A stretch of 46,615 nucleotides of DNA from a virus (IMGVR_UViG_3300027573_000051:1-46615); one strand, 5' to 3'; positions 17,737 through 27,139 are shown, counted from the stretch's first letter. The notes: generated from the sequence alone by a model not told the origin. Translations and numbers: made by a program.

Positions 17737-19835
17737 TGCCGCAACTATTAAACATATACGGGACTAATATAACGCTGCCTGAATTAAAGCAAGGGGAGTT
17801 TGTTGAGAATTGGGGTACTAACGACCCGAAGGAACAGTATTGGCGTAGAAAAGAATTGCCCGAAATGTTTGATGATGTTAAGTTCGATACAGACGGGGCT
17901 GCTATACTTAACCCAGAACAGAAAGCGTATGCGGCAGAGGAAGTTCGCAGATGTAAGAGAGGGTTTTGGTTTTACATCAAAGGAGTGCCAACGTATATAA
18001 CCGGTAAAAATTATTTCTACCTACAATGGTGGAAACTGGAAGATGATATTTACCCCGATTACAGAAGTGCAGATAGAAGATACTTTTTGTTTTTAAATTA
18101 TTGGCATAGCGTATTATGGTGTTTAGGTGTTGGTCGTGGTAAGAAAAGGCGTGAAGGCGCATCATCTCAATCATGCTCCAACTTAATCCATGAGTGTATA
18201 TTTTATACCAATTCTAATTGCGGCCTTGTAAGTAAAACATTACAGGATAGTAGGGATACATTCACAGACATGGTTGCATTTGGTTATAACCAGTTGCCAG
18301 TATTCTTAAAGCCAAAGCAATTAAACAAGCCGGATAGTGTAAGTGAATTAGTCTTTGATGTTAAGCCGGAGAAAGGCGTAGTAAAGAATACAAAAGGCCA
18401 TCGTTCTAAAGTAAACTTTCGTGCGCCTGTTGAAAATGCCTATGATAGAGGTCGTATGAGTTGGGTATTAGGGGATGAAGGCGGTAAGTGGCCTAATGAA
18501 GTGAAGTTCTCAAAGTTCATATCGAAGGTGTCAAAAACAATGGTGAAAGGTGCGAAGCGTGTAGGCTTTGCCGAATGTCCATCTACGGTAAATGAATTAA
18601 CAAAAGGCGGTGGTATAGAGTACAAAAAGTTCTGGGAAGGTTCAGACCAATTCATCCATAACGGTAAGAAAACACCACTAAGGTTTGTTACCTACTTTAC
18701 AGCAGCCTATGACAACTACGAAGGCTTCATTGATAAGTATGGTGAAAGTGTTATTGAAGCCCCCGACAAAGAAACATACGATTGGCTTGTAGCAAATTGG
18801 GTAGTTAAAGACCCAACCACAGGAGATACAGTAAGTGAAATAGATGAAGAAGATATTCGGTTAGGGGCAAGAGCGTATATATTCAAAAGAAGGGAAGGAC
18901 TTGATGGTGATTTGTTGGAGGAAGAAATAAGACAGAATCCAACGACAGTAAAAGAAATGTTTGAAGCTGCCAATACGGGTTGCTTATTCAATTCTTACAA
19001 ACTTAACCAACGAAAAGATTTATTAAAAATTCACCAAAAAGATTTGATTGAAAGAGGGAACTTTATTTGGAAAGACGGGACAAGGGATACTAAAGTAGAG
19101 TGGTTTGCAGACCCCAATGGGAAGTGGGAAGTAGTGAAAGAGTTCATGTATGATTTCATGAAAGAGAAGCAAAGGTTCAAAGAAGGCCAAGTAATAAAGT
19201 ATAACGATTCAAACGCTACATTTAAAAGAGGTGGATTATTCATACCCGTTAATGACCATAGATTCGGCGGCGCTACTGACCCCTATGACCATGACACCGT
19301 AGATGATAACAGAAGGTCACAAGCAGGTAGTCTTATCAAGCAGAAAACAAATTTGGATAACTTTGATGATAAATTCGCATGGTGTGATGTATGCAGATAC
19401 ATAGCAAGACCGGCAACGGCAGAGTTAATGTATGAGGATATTTTGATGCAGCACTTCTTTTTTAGTTGCCGTATGCTCCCTGAAACACAAAAGCCGGGAA
19501 TCATGAGGTACTTTAGAAACAGGGGCTATGCTGCATTTTTGATGATACTGCCCGGTTACACAGAACCAGGGATTCCATCAACGCCGGAGAATAAGCAAAC
19601 GGGGTGTGAGTTTACAGAGTATGATGTAGAAATGAGAATTGACAAATACTATTTTATAGACGTAATAGATGACTTGCTAAACCTTGATATAAAGAAAACA
19701 CAAAAGTACGACTTAGGAATGGCTAAACTTTGGACAGAAGTAGCTTGCTTAAATAAGATGTATGAAAAACCTGCCAATAGTAATGTAGTTGACGTATCCA
19801 ATTTATTTAAACAATACAAAGTAAAATCAGCATGA
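17736..19835 (+). CDS. terL: Terminase large subunit (TerL)
   Basis: A 699-residue packaging motor protein that pumps DNA into the prohead and cuts it. The ATPase half has a deviant P-loop, GVGRGKKRREGASS (131-144), without the usual GK[S/T] but with the Arg/Lys-rich lead seen in several phage terminases. Walker B is MSWVLGDEGG with Asp247-Glu248, and VGFAECPST (277-284) is a likely coupling motif. The nuclease half has the first acidic metal ligand in FGGATDPYDHD (Asp515) and further acidic stretches near 578 and 655-665. The length is on the long side. It starts at TAATG with the previous gene and overlaps the portal gene by ATGA. Confidence 0.85.
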   Translation: MPQLLNIYGTNITLPELKQGEFVENWGTNDPKEQYWRRKELPEMFDDVKFDTDGAAILNPEQKAYAAEEVRRCKRGFWFYIKGVPTYITGKNYFYLQWWKLEDDIYPDYRSADRRYFLFLNYWHSVLWCLGVGRGKKRREGASSQSCSNLIHECIFYTNSNCGLVSKTLQDSRDTFTDMVAFGYNQLPVFLKPKQLNKPDSVSELVFDVKPEKGVVKNTKGHRSKVNFRAPVENAYDRGRMSWVLGDEGGKWPNEVKFSKFISKVSKTMVKGAKRVGFAECPSTVNELTKGGGIEYKKFWEGSDQFIHNGKKTPLRFVTYFTAAYDNYEGFIDKYGESVIEAPDKETYDWLVANWVVKDPTTGDTVSEIDEEDIRLGARAYIFKRREGLDGDLLEEEIRQNPTTVKEMFEAANTGCLFNSYKLNQRKDLLKIHQKDLIERGNFIWKDGTRDTKVEWFADPNGKWEVVKEFMYDFMKEKQRFKEGQVIKYNDSNATFKRGGLFIPVNDHRFGGATDPYDHDTVDDNRRSQAGSLIKQKTNLDNFDDKFAWCDVCRYIARPATAELMYEDILMQHFFFSCRMLPETQKPGIMRYFRNRGYAAFLMILPGYTEPGIPSTPENKQTGCEFTEYDVEMRIDKYYFIDVIDDLLNLDIKKTQKYDLGMAKLWTEVACLNKMYEKPANSNVVDVSNLFKQYKVKSA

Positions 19836-22213
19836 TAAGTAGTAACCAATACACCAACGTCCCTTTCCCGAAAGGAAATATTAACCCTGAATTAAAAGAC
19901 GGGAAGTGGCTTTTGCAATATACAAAAGCAGCATGGGGGGAATGTGCAGGGTATAACATCTTTTATCATGCTAGGGAAACCTACGCAGAGTATAGAAGCT
20001 ATGCTTACGGAAGGCAAACCATTGACAGGTACAAGCCAGCATTAGGGATAGACAAAGCCGCCGATGCAAGCCCTCTTAATATTACATGGGGTGTGCGTCC
20101 TGTACTAAGTAAGTACATGGATATTATCACTTCCATTATGATGAATGTTGGTAGGAAGGCGATAGCTACACCTATTGATGCTCTTGCAAAAGATAAAGCC
20201 GACCAATACTTTGCAGATGTACGTGCGAAGATATTAATGAGAGATGCTTTAATGCAAACGAATCCTGAATTAGCCGAAAGCCCTTATCTGAAACCAGAGC
20301 CAGGTGAACCCGAAAACATGGAAGAGCTTGAGATGCAGATGAACTACGGCTTCAAGTTTAACATGGCAATGGAGGCAGAGCAAGGGATTGAATTAGTGCA
20401 GTATCAAAATAACCTGCCACAAAAAAGAAATCAGGTTGTAAAAGACTTGGTACACTTAGGAGTTGGTGGTTATAAGGATTGGTTGGATGAAAACGGGAAG
20501 GCTTGCTTTAGAGATTGCGACCCATCCAATGTTATCATGAGCTATTGTAAGAAAGCAGATTTCAGCGATAGGCTGTATAACGGGGAAGTGATTGAAGTTT
20601 CTTTGGACGAATTATCTCAATACTTCGATGAAGAACAATTAGAGCAAATCAAATCCAATGCAGCCAACCAAGTAGTATTTGATGACAGGAACATAAGTTC
20701 AAAGAATCAGAAACTAAAGACAGCCGTATTAGACATTGAAATATTAACATGGAATGACCTTGTATATAGCAGGGAGATAAATGGTGCAGGGAATCAGGTA
20801 TATAAAAAGAGGCCATACGAAAACCTTACCAACAAGGAAAGGATGGCTGAAGAATCCAATATATATGATGTATCAACTCATTCATTCAAGAAAAAGTATT
20901 TCTCTAAAAAAGTAGAGTGCTGGTATAAAATCAAATGGGTAATCGGTACTGACTTCTACTATGAAGATGGTAAGGTTGAAAACCAAAAGCGTCCAAAGGG
21001 GGCATTGCAGAAATCGGAATCAAGCTATCACTTCCAAGCTGTAAACTTCCAAGATATGACAGCGCAAGGAATGGTAGAGAGATTAAAGGATATTGTAGAT
21101 GAGTACCAACTTACCGTTTATAAGATACAAGACTTTAAAAACAAGTGGCTACCATATTTGATTGAAATAGATTTGGATGCTTTGGAATCAACGGCATTGG
21201 GTAAAGGTGGTGTAACATGGACACCGGAAAAGATACTTGACTTAGCCTTCCAAACAAGAGCATTGGTAGTTCGTAAGAAAGATATAAGCGGCATCAATGT
21301 AAATTATAAGGCAGTAGATATTCACCAAACCGGCATGGCGGCAGAATTAGGCCCACTCATGGCTGACTTGGGGAGGCTATTGCAAGAGATGAATGATGTA
21401 ACTGGGCTTAACCCCGTAACCGATAGCACAGGTTCAGGCGAAAGGAAGTTGAAGTCAACAGCATTGCTTGACCAACAAGCCACCAACAATGCCTTATCAC
21501 CACTCATGTTTGCAGAGAAGATGCTATTTGAATCTTTGAGCAAGGGTTGTATCATGAGGCTTATTCAGGCGGTGAAGATGGGTAAGATTGAAGGGGTAAT
21601 GACAGCATTGGGGGGCAATACGGTTAAATTTATACAGGTAAGCCCCGATATTGGTCTGTACGCATGGGGTATCAAAATCCAAGATGTTCCAACAAACGAC
21701 GATATAGAACTTATCATGCAGCAAATGGGATTGGGGCAAGCTAAAGACTTGTTCCGTCCACAGGATATATTCATCATCAAGAGCCTTGACAATTTAAAGC
21801 AGATGGAGCAGATGATAGGCTACCTCTATGAAAAAAGAGTTAAGGAGCAGAGGGAATATGAGATGCAGAAAATAACGATGGCAAATGAGGGCAACCAACA
21901 AACCGCCGTTGTATCGGAGCAATCCAAGCAACAAACATTGCAGTTGGAGTACCAATTAAAGATGCAGTTGGAGCAGATGATTTGGCAGAAGGAAAAGGAA
22001 TTGCTGCAAATGAAGTTACAAGTGGATGCCCGCAATGCCGATGTAAATGCCATGTCTAAAATACAGACCGGCCAAGACCAAGCTAATGCGAAGGTGATGG
22101 CGCAGTCCATTTCACAGGAAACAGACCTGACAAAAGCCCATATTGCAGGGGAAAAAGCTAAGGAAAAGCAAGAAATTGCGAATCAGAAGCCTAAAGCCCC
22201 AACAAAAGCATAA
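19832..22213 (+). CDS. Portal protein
   Basis: A 793-residue protein translated from ATGA at the end of TerL. A helical and strand-mixed body includes ITWGVRPVLSKYMDIITSIM (about 85-104), a conserved-looking SNVIMSYCKKADFSDRLY, and GLNPVTDSTGSGERKLKSTA near residue 525-545. The end is a long Gln/Glu/Lys-rich coiled coil (about 665-790; for example KEKELLQMKLQVDARNADVN). The TerL-portal-scaffold-capsid order and the size fit the large portals of Bacteroidetes podoviruses. Portals form a dodecameric ring at one vertex for DNA entry and exit. There is no enzymatic motif, so context is the main support. Confidence 0.7.
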   Translation: MISSNQYTNVPFPKGNINPELKDGKWLLQYTKAAWGECAGYNIFYHARETYAEYRSYAYGRQTIDRYKPALGIDKAADASPLNITWGVRPVLSKYMDIITSIMMNVGRKAIATPIDALAKDKADQYFADVRAKILMRDALMQTNPELAESPYLKPEPGEPENMEELEMQMNYGFKFNMAMEAEQGIELVQYQNNLPQKRNQVVKDLVHLGVGGYKDWLDENGKACFRDCDPSNVIMSYCKKADFSDRLYNGEVIEVSLDELSQYFDEEQLEQIKSNAANQVVFDDRNISSKNQKLKTAVLDIEILTWNDLVYSREINGAGNQVYKKRPYENLTNKERMAEESNIYDVSTHSFKKKYFSKKVECWYKIKWVIGTDFYYEDGKVENQKRPKGALQKSESSYHFQAVNFQDMTAQGMVERLKDIVDEYQLTVYKIQDFKNKWLPYLIEIDLDALESTALGKGGVTWTPEKILDLAFQTRALVVRKKDISGINVNYKAVDIHQTGMAAELGPLMADLGRLLQEMNDVTGLNPVTDSTGSGERKLKSTALLDQQATNNALSPLMFAEKMLFESLSKGCIMRLIQAVKMGKIEGVMTALGGNTVKFIQVSPDIGLYAWGIKIQDVPTNDDIELIMQQMGLGQAKDLFRPQDIFIIKSLDNLKQMEQMIGYLYEKRVKEQREYEMQKITMANEGNQQTAVVSEQSKQQTLQLEYQLKMQLEQMIWQKEKELLQMKLQVDARNADVNAMSKIQTGQDQANAKVMAQSISQETDLTKAHIAGEKAKEKQEIANQKPKAPTKA

Positions 22214-22242
22214 AATATTTTTTAGAATGACTAAAATATAAG

Positions 22243-22250
22243 TAATTTTG
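22243..22250 (+). promoter_or_regulatory. Bacteroidetes-type -7 promoter box before scaffold and capsid genes
   Basis: TAATTTTG fits TAnnTTTG in the 150-base gap after the portal gene, giving a leader of about 105 bases before the scaffold ATG. The box is identical to the one at 841-848. A good -33 element is again not visible. Confidence 0.5.
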
Positions 22251-22334
22251 AATACCACGCCTTCGGGTACGTAAATTTATATAGCCTAACTTCTTACATA
22301 GCCTCCCACCCACTACTTATTAAGCCCCCCTTTT

Positions 22335-22360
22335 GGTGTGATTTAACCGAATAAATCACC
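22335..22360 (+). promoter_or_regulatory. Leader hairpin just before the scaffold start codon
   Basis: GGTG-(TG)-ATTT pairs with AAATCACC across an 8-base loop, ending three bases before the ATG at 22364. A stem this close to a start codon can affect ribosome access. The stem is short and A+U-rich on one side, so a control role is only possible. Confidence 0.3.
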
Positions 22361-22363
22361 AAT

Positions 22364-23533
22364 ATGTTAAGAAAGTTTTTTGACCCTCAAGAGGGGGAAG
22401 CTAAAGCAGAATCACGTGTTCAGTTTGGGGAAGAAATATCATTAACCGATGTATTTGAATCCCAATCACAGCAGTTTTTAGACAAAAAAGAAGAAGAAGT
22501 TGCAGAAGAAAAAGTTGAAGAAAAAAAGCCGGAAGTTATAGCGGAGGAAAAGAAAGAGGTAGTTGAGGAAAAGAAGGAAGCCCCTATTGTAGAAGAAACG
22601 AAAGCCCCCGTTATCCCCGATTGGAAAGAGTTCGTTAAGAACCCGCAGTATCGCAAAGAAGTCCACGACTTATTAGAAATAGACGAAGCATCTCTGAACT
22701 TATCGAAAGAAATAGCGCAGGATGAATTTGTCAAAAAACTTGTCACATACCGAAAGGAGCATGGCAACGTAACCCCGTTTATTGAGGCAGCTACACGGGA
22801 TTGGGATAAAGTTTCGCCCGAACATTTGATTTTAGACGACCTGAAAAAACAGTACTCGCACCTATCATCAGAGAAAGCGGAGAAACTTGCCAAATCAGAT
22901 TTCAACCAAAGGTTTATCTATCGTGATGACCCCAACTTGACTGAAGAAGAAAACCGTGAAATGGCTGAACTCACCGGCCTCAAACTTGAATCAGAGAGTG
23001 CCAAAATTCTCAACACCCGCAAGGCAGAGCAAAAAAACTTTCTTGATAGCGTAACACCTATTGATAAGTCTATTGCTCAATCTAAAGAGGCCAAAGAGAA
23101 GATGGATGCTGATTTAAAAGAGTTTGAGGAATTTAAGCAGGGCATCGAAGTCAGCCCCGTTACCTCCAAATTATTTGCCGAAAAGAAAATCGTATTTGGC
23201 GAAAAGGAAAACTCATTTAACTACACGGTAGACCCCGCAATCATTAAAGAGCAGACCTTAGACACCAACAAATTCTATGGCAATTTTTGGGAGAATGGTG
23301 TATTCAATCAAGCAAAATGGAACAAGGTAGTTGCTTATACCAACTACATGACCGCCGTAGAAGAAGGACTTGTTAATCAAGGCCGGTCACTAGGGACTAA
23401 GAACGTTGTGGAAGAATTGGAAAACACAAAGGAACAAACCGACAAATCAACGAAAGTGGTTAAGAAATCATTGGCAAAATCCTTCAAAGAAGAAGGCCAG
23501 GAAATTACCCTTGAGCAGTTGTACGGAGGTTAA
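22364..23533 (+). CDS. Capsid scaffolding protein candidate
   Basis: A 389-residue, very charged protein. An N-terminal Glu/Lys-rich low-complexity section (about 48-90, with EEVAEEKVEEKKPEV and repeated VVEEKKE) is followed by helical segments such as LEIDEASLNLSKEIAQDE and TRKAEQKNFLDSVTPIDKS. It ends in EEGQEITLEQLYGG. It lies between portal and major capsid genes, where scaffolds are usually found, and composition fits a transient internal core that is removed or degraded during maturation. No protease triad is visible. It has its own upstream promoter-like box and hairpin and is followed 29 bases later by the capsid gene. Confidence 0.6.
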   Translation: MLRKFFDPQEGEAKAESRVQFGEEISLTDVFESQSQQFLDKKEEEVAEEKVEEKKPEVIAEEKKEVVEEKKEAPIVEETKAPVIPDWKEFVKNPQYRKEVHDLLEIDEASLNLSKEIAQDEFVKKLVTYRKEHGNVTPFIEAATRDWDKVSPEHLILDDLKKQYSHLSSEKAEKLAKSDFNQRFIYRDDPNLTEEENREMAELTGLKLESESAKILNTRKAEQKNFLDSVTPIDKSIAQSKEAKEKMDADLKEFEEFKQGIEVSPVTSKLFAEKKIVFGEKENSFNYTVDPAIIKEQTLDTNKFYGNFWENGVFNQAKWNKVVAYTNYMTAVEEGLVNQGRSLGTKNVVEELENTKEQTDKSTKVVKKSLAKSFKEEGQEITLEQLYGG

Positions 23534-23562
23534 TTTTTTAAAATCTTTAATATCTTTTTAAA

Positions 23563-24903
23563 ATGGCATATTCAAATTATAATTATATATCGCTCATCTC
23601 CTTACTACTGGATGACGATATTAACCCTAAAGTAGTAGATATTTATAACTGGGAAGGCTTTACCGATGTAATGGGTCTTATGGGACGTTACAAAGAAAGC
23701 AAGCAGCCGGTTTTCAATGATTATGTAAACGCTGACATTGGAGTTCAGGTTATCGCAGAATCAGTAGCAGACAGTGGAACAACAACCGTAGTAGTTACCG
23801 CAACCGCCCTTACAAGTGGCATCACCGCAGAGAACGTGTTATTCATGTTCCCTAATGGTAAAGTAGGTCACGTACAGGATGTAACCACCGCTTCTGACAA
23901 AGATGCAATCACAATCGAAAGCGTAGATGGCACAAACCTTACTCTCGTTGCCGGTCAGAAATTGGATGCCTTCTCTCAAGCAGTTGGTGAGGCTTCTATC
24001 GCTCCAACCAATATGCGCCGGTCATTGACCAAATACATCAACAACATTCAAATCATCCGTGGTGTGAATGAGGAAACAGATGTAGCCAAAGTATCATTGC
24101 TCCGTGTAAACTTCAATGGTGAATCATATTTCTATGCAAAGAACTTGATAGAAAAACTATTGGAGCATAAAGGCCGTGTAAATGGTATGTGCATCGGAGG
24201 TCGGGTATCTTCTACCTTGTTCTCTGACACAACTCCTACACTTACTGACCCTCAAGGCGGTGGTGCAGTTCAAACCTCTCGTGGGCTTGACCAATACGCT
24301 ACAACTTACGGAGTAACAGATACCGTAACAACTCCCGGCACATGGACACTTGCTGACCACAGTGATGTTATTGATGCTCTCGTAGCAGTACGGGCATTGA
24401 TTTCAAACTACAAACTGTTTATGTCAACAAGCGTTAAGGGGAAAGTTGATGATGCACTGAAAAACTTGGGTTCATCTGGTGTTACTTCAGTAAGGCTTAA
24501 TGCCGAAGCTGGCGCAACCACTAAGTTGAATTTCTGGGTAGATCAGCTTAACTATAAAGGCATGAAGGCTGACATTGCAGTGATGCCAATCCTGAACAAC
24601 AACAAAATGTTCTCTCAAACTGATATAGTAAAATCAATTTACTATATGCCTGAAGATAGCGTTAAAACGCTTGATAATGGCACACAGCCAAGGGTTCAAA
24701 TGCGCTATCAGTCTCATGGTCTTGGCCCTGTTAATAAGGGTGACAAGATTTGGGGTGAGTGGCATAGTGGCCCTCTATCTCCTGTTGCTCCTGCAATGGG
24801 CATCGAAAATGATAGGGCGATTTGGAGAACAAACTGGAAAACTCATCAGGGTGTTCAGGTTCTTGGAGCGCAGCATTTAGCAAAACAAATAGTATTAGCA
24901 TAA
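23563..24903 (+). CDS. Major capsid protein
   Basis: A 446-residue protein with an HK97-fold-like layout. A helical N-arm (ISLISLLLDDDINPKVVDIY) is followed by mixed beta and helix with the long-helix segment YFYAKNLIEKLLEHKGRVNG near 190, and a Thr-rich insertion (about 215-260). The C-terminal part has PRVQMRYQSHGLG, KGDKIWGEWHSGPLSP and IWRTNWKTHQG. Unlike the neighbouring genes it uses many codons ending in C and reads as a strongly expressed gene. An intrinsic terminator follows 13 bases after the stop. The call rests on position after portal and scaffold, on length and on composition; fold prediction would confirm it. Confidence 0.75.
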   Translation: MAYSNYNYISLISLLLDDDINPKVVDIYNWEGFTDVMGLMGRYKESKQPVFNDYVNADIGVQVIAESVADSGTTTVVVTATALTSGITAENVLFMFPNGKVGHVQDVTTASDKDAITIESVDGTNLTLVAGQKLDAFSQAVGEASIAPTNMRRSLTKYINNIQIIRGVNEETDVAKVSLLRVNFNGESYFYAKNLIEKLLEHKGRVNGMCIGGRVSSTLFSDTTPTLTDPQGGGAVQTSRGLDQYATTYGVTDTVTTPGTWTLADHSDVIDALVAVRALISNYKLFMSTSVKGKVDDALKNLGSSGVTSVRLNAEAGATTKLNFWVDQLNYKGMKADIAVMPILNNNKMFSQTDIVKSIYYMPEDSVKTLDNGTQPRVQMRYQSHGLGPVNKGDKIWGEWHSGPLSPVAPAMGIENDRAIWRTNWKTHQGVQVLGAQHLAKQIVLA

Positions 24904-24916
24904 GCAGTCGTTTAAC

Positions 24917-24943
24917 GGGAGGGTGTAAAAAGCCCTCCCTTTT
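24917..24943 (+). terminator. Intrinsic terminator after the capsid gene
   Basis: A perfect 7-bp stem, GGGAGGG at 24917-24923 with CCCTCCC at 24933-24939 and a 9-base loop, is followed by four T residues. It would stop part of the scaffold-capsid transcription before the fibre genes. Confidence 0.8.
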
Positions 24944-24968
24944 GTAAAGTCATCAACAAAACAATTAT

Positions 24969-25556
24969 ATGAAAGTCGTAGGTAGCTTCAACAAAGTTTC
25001 TGAAAAATTAAAGAAAGAACTTATCCCATCGGTAAGACCAAATGAGATTGTAAGATTCCAGTTACTCAATGGGCAGTATGAGCCAGCATTAGGCCGTGAA
25101 GGTTTTGGTGCTAGTAAATCAATTCGTTTAAATGACCGTATTTATGACCCGTACCAAACCGACAGCGAAGGAAACGAAGTTGGTGGTTATGTAGATATAG
25201 GCGTACCTGATTTAATAAAAGAAGGCAGAGTTGAAAAGTGTAAAAAGTTTTGGGTAAATAGTATCGCTAATGGTATTCCTGGGAATGGTCAGTTTGAATT
25301 GGTTTCCGGCAACGTGGATGATATGGAAGTAAGGGAGTTCTTATTCTTATCAAATGGTAATAAAAATAATCCACATAGGGATACATCTTCAGAAGCTATG
25401 TACGAAGTAGTTGATGCGAAGGCTATTCTTGCTAAAGAGAAAGCGTCAGAGAAAAAAGAGTTGGAAAACAAATTAAAGAGGTTTGCAAAGAATAACCCCG
25501 AAGAAGCAGCAGAGATGATGAGCAAAATACAGGGGAAGGCAGCCACAACAACATAA
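24969..25556 (+). CDS. Virion-region protein of unknown function
   Basis: A 195-residue protein. The first 140 residues look like a compact mixed fold with FQLLNGQYEPALGREGFGA, NDRIYDPYQTDSEGNEVGGY and GNGQFELVSGNVDDMEVREF. The last 45 are helical and charged (KEKASEKKELENKLKRFAKN). I do not recognise the family. It is the first gene after the capsid terminator, within a co-directional run of structural genes, so a capsid accessory or completion role is possible but unproven. Confidence 0.45.
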   Translation: MKVVGSFNKVSEKLKKELIPSVRPNEIVRFQLLNGQYEPALGREGFGASKSIRLNDRIYDPYQTDSEGNEVGGYVDIGVPDLIKEGRVEKCKKFWVNSIANGIPGNGQFELVSGNVDDMEVREFLFLSNGNKNNPHRDTSSEAMYEVVDAKAILAKEKASEKKELENKLKRFAKNNPEEAAEMMSKIQGKAATTT

Positions 25557-25571
25557 AATAAATAGCATATC

Positions 25572-26090
25572 ATGGCGATAGTTGAGAATTTCACAGCTAC
25601 ACAGGCGTTGGGATTCCCAAGCCAAATAGCATTTACGGATACATCAACAGGTAGCGATGGTGCTATTGCATCCAGAAGAATTTACTTAGTAGATTATTCA
25701 GGGAATTATATTGTAGAAGATGGCACGTCCACAGACTATGAAGTTTGGGCGTATGCCGATGCAACAATAACGCTTGATCTTTTAGAGATTGACATGGCGT
25801 TATACATCACCGTTCAATGGTTAAATTCAGGGGGTGGCGTTCTGTATGAAAAGACAGAGCTAACCCTTTTTCGTTTGTATAGCATCACTTACTACATATA
25901 CTTAATAAAAACCCAATCCTCCAATATAAAGTTGAGAGAGAACGCCAATTTCTATTTGAATGAAATAAGGCTTTTATGTTCTATGCAAGAAGCGTATGAT
26001 GCAGTTTATTATGCAGGGGATATTGCCTCTGCCCAAGCTGCATTAACAAGAGCGAAACAATTAGTAGATAACCCTTCATACTTCTTCTAA
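25572..26090 (+). CDS. Virion-region protein with a beta domain and helical end
   Basis: A 172-residue protein. Residues 1-105 are strand-rich and resemble an Ig/PKD-like sandwich (FTATQALGFPSQIAFTDTST, RRIYLVDYSGNYIV, TLDLLEIDMALYITVQWL). Residues 106-172 are helical (SSNIKLRENANFYLNEIRLL, then AQAALTRAKQLVDNPSYFF). It could be a small head-decoration or tail-attached protein; there is no catalytic motif. It follows the previous gene after 15 bases, and the next gene begins one base after its stop. Confidence 0.45.
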   Translation: MAIVENFTATQALGFPSQIAFTDTSTGSDGAIASRRIYLVDYSGNYIVEDGTSTDYEVWAYADATITLDLLEIDMALYITVQWLNSGGGVLYEKTELTLFRLYSITYYIYLIKTQSSNIKLRENANFYLNEIRLLCSMQEAYDAVYYAGDIASAQAALTRAKQLVDNPSYFF

Positions 26091-26091
26091 G

Positions 26092-26910
26092 ATGCCGCTA
26101 ACAGTACCACAACAGATAAGCATCGGCGCATTGTGCGCCTTATATACGTCTAATGAGTTAGAATCAGGGACGAGACACGGAGGGGTGATTGACCCCAAGC
26201 TACCTCATTTAATATACGCCGTAAATCAAGGGCTAAAATGGCTATACGAACTTGATACCACCGATTCAGATTTAGTTCCCATTGGGAACTATCTTATTTC
26301 TATATGTAGGCAGCAGTTCAGAGCGCAAGGAGTTTTGGCATTGAATAACGGGGGGACAGTCGCACCAATTACGCCAAACAATCCTCCGCCAAATGATATT
26401 GACTTCATAGTAAGTTCAACTTCATTAATCCCAACCGGAGATACAGAAATCTATTTGGATGGTACGGGTGGCCCAGATTTAAGAGGCTATGACATTGACT
26501 TTTTCAGAGGCAGCCAAGTTCAATACACCACACCACAACAAGGAGGTGCAGCATACTATTCATGGAATAATGTTACAGGCTTATTGAGATTACTCCCAAC
26601 AGTAGGTGGGCAAGCATTGGTAGATGAGCCAATGAGAATTAGTCCTAAGACCGGCGGTGGAGCAACAGTAGTACCAACACAAGAGTACCCAATAGTTATT
26701 ACAAGCGCCGACTTTGAAGCAGATGGTGTAACATACTTGAACTCACTGATTGTTGGCGACCAATTATTCTTGTTGGCTAATAACGTTCCTAATCCAGCTT
26801 TGTTTGCGCCAACGGATTTTGTGTATGTGTCTGGGGGTATTGAAATTATATTAAGTGCGTTCAATGCAAACGTTTTTGACTATACCATAGTAATAAATAA
26901 AATAAATTAA
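26092..26910 (+). CDS. Virion-region protein with helical N-part and beta C-part
   Basis: A 272-residue protein. The first 90 residues are helical (SIGALCALYTSNELESGTRH, YAVNQGLKWLYELD, YLISICRQQFRAQGVL). A Pro/Asn-rich linker (VAPITPNNPPPNDIDF) joins them to a beta-rich C-terminal part (GDTEIYLDGTGGPDLRGYDI to the end). This reads like a small anchor domain plus an exposed decoration or fibre domain. The gene opposite in reading direction is absent and spacing to both neighbours is under 5 bases, so it belongs to the structural run. The function is unknown. Confidence 0.45.
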   Translation: MPLTVPQQISIGALCALYTSNELESGTRHGGVIDPKLPHLIYAVNQGLKWLYELDTTDSDLVPIGNYLISICRQQFRAQGVLALNNGGTVAPITPNNPPPNDIDFIVSSTSLIPTGDTEIYLDGTGGPDLRGYDIDFFRGSQVQYTTPQQGGAAYYSWNNVTGLLRLLPTVGGQALVDEPMRISPKTGGGATVVPTQEYPIVITSADFEADGVTYLNSLIVGDQLFLLANNVPNPALFAPTDFVYVSGGIEIILSAFNANVFDYTIVINKIN

Positions 26911-26913
26911 AAT

Positions 26914-27138
26914 ATGTGTTGTGTATCAGAAGATGTTTGGTTGAGGTTTCAGGATTTTGATAGCCCTACTAGCTTTAGTAGCCCTTTTCTAAAGGGTAGA
27001 AGGTTTAAGATATTATTAGATGGGCATCTTCTTTTAGAGAAGGGAGTTCAATGGTCTGAAAAGACATTAGGGGGGTTTGATTTCATAGGGGGGTTATTTA
27101 TTAATGAAACATCAGTAGTTACAGTTCAATTCTTTTAA
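26914..27138 (+). CDS. Small 74-residue protein, unknown
   Basis: A short product opening MCCVSEDVWLRFQDF and continuing with KILLDGHLLLEKGVQW and TLGGFDFIGGLFINETSVVT. The pattern is of short strands, like a small beta domain. It starts three bases after one gene and ends one base before the signal-peptide fibre gene, so it is probably translated within the same message. I recognise no family. Confidence 0.45.
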   Translation: MCCVSEDVWLRFQDFDSPTSFSSPFLKGRRFKILLDGHLLLEKGVQWSEKTLGGFDFIGGLFINETSVVTVQFF

Positions 27139-27139
27139 T

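Noticed and set aside
22420-22905. Leftward frame of 161 residues rich in Ser and Phe
   Set aside because: It is the antisense of the Glu/Lys-rich scaffold gene and has no support of its own.
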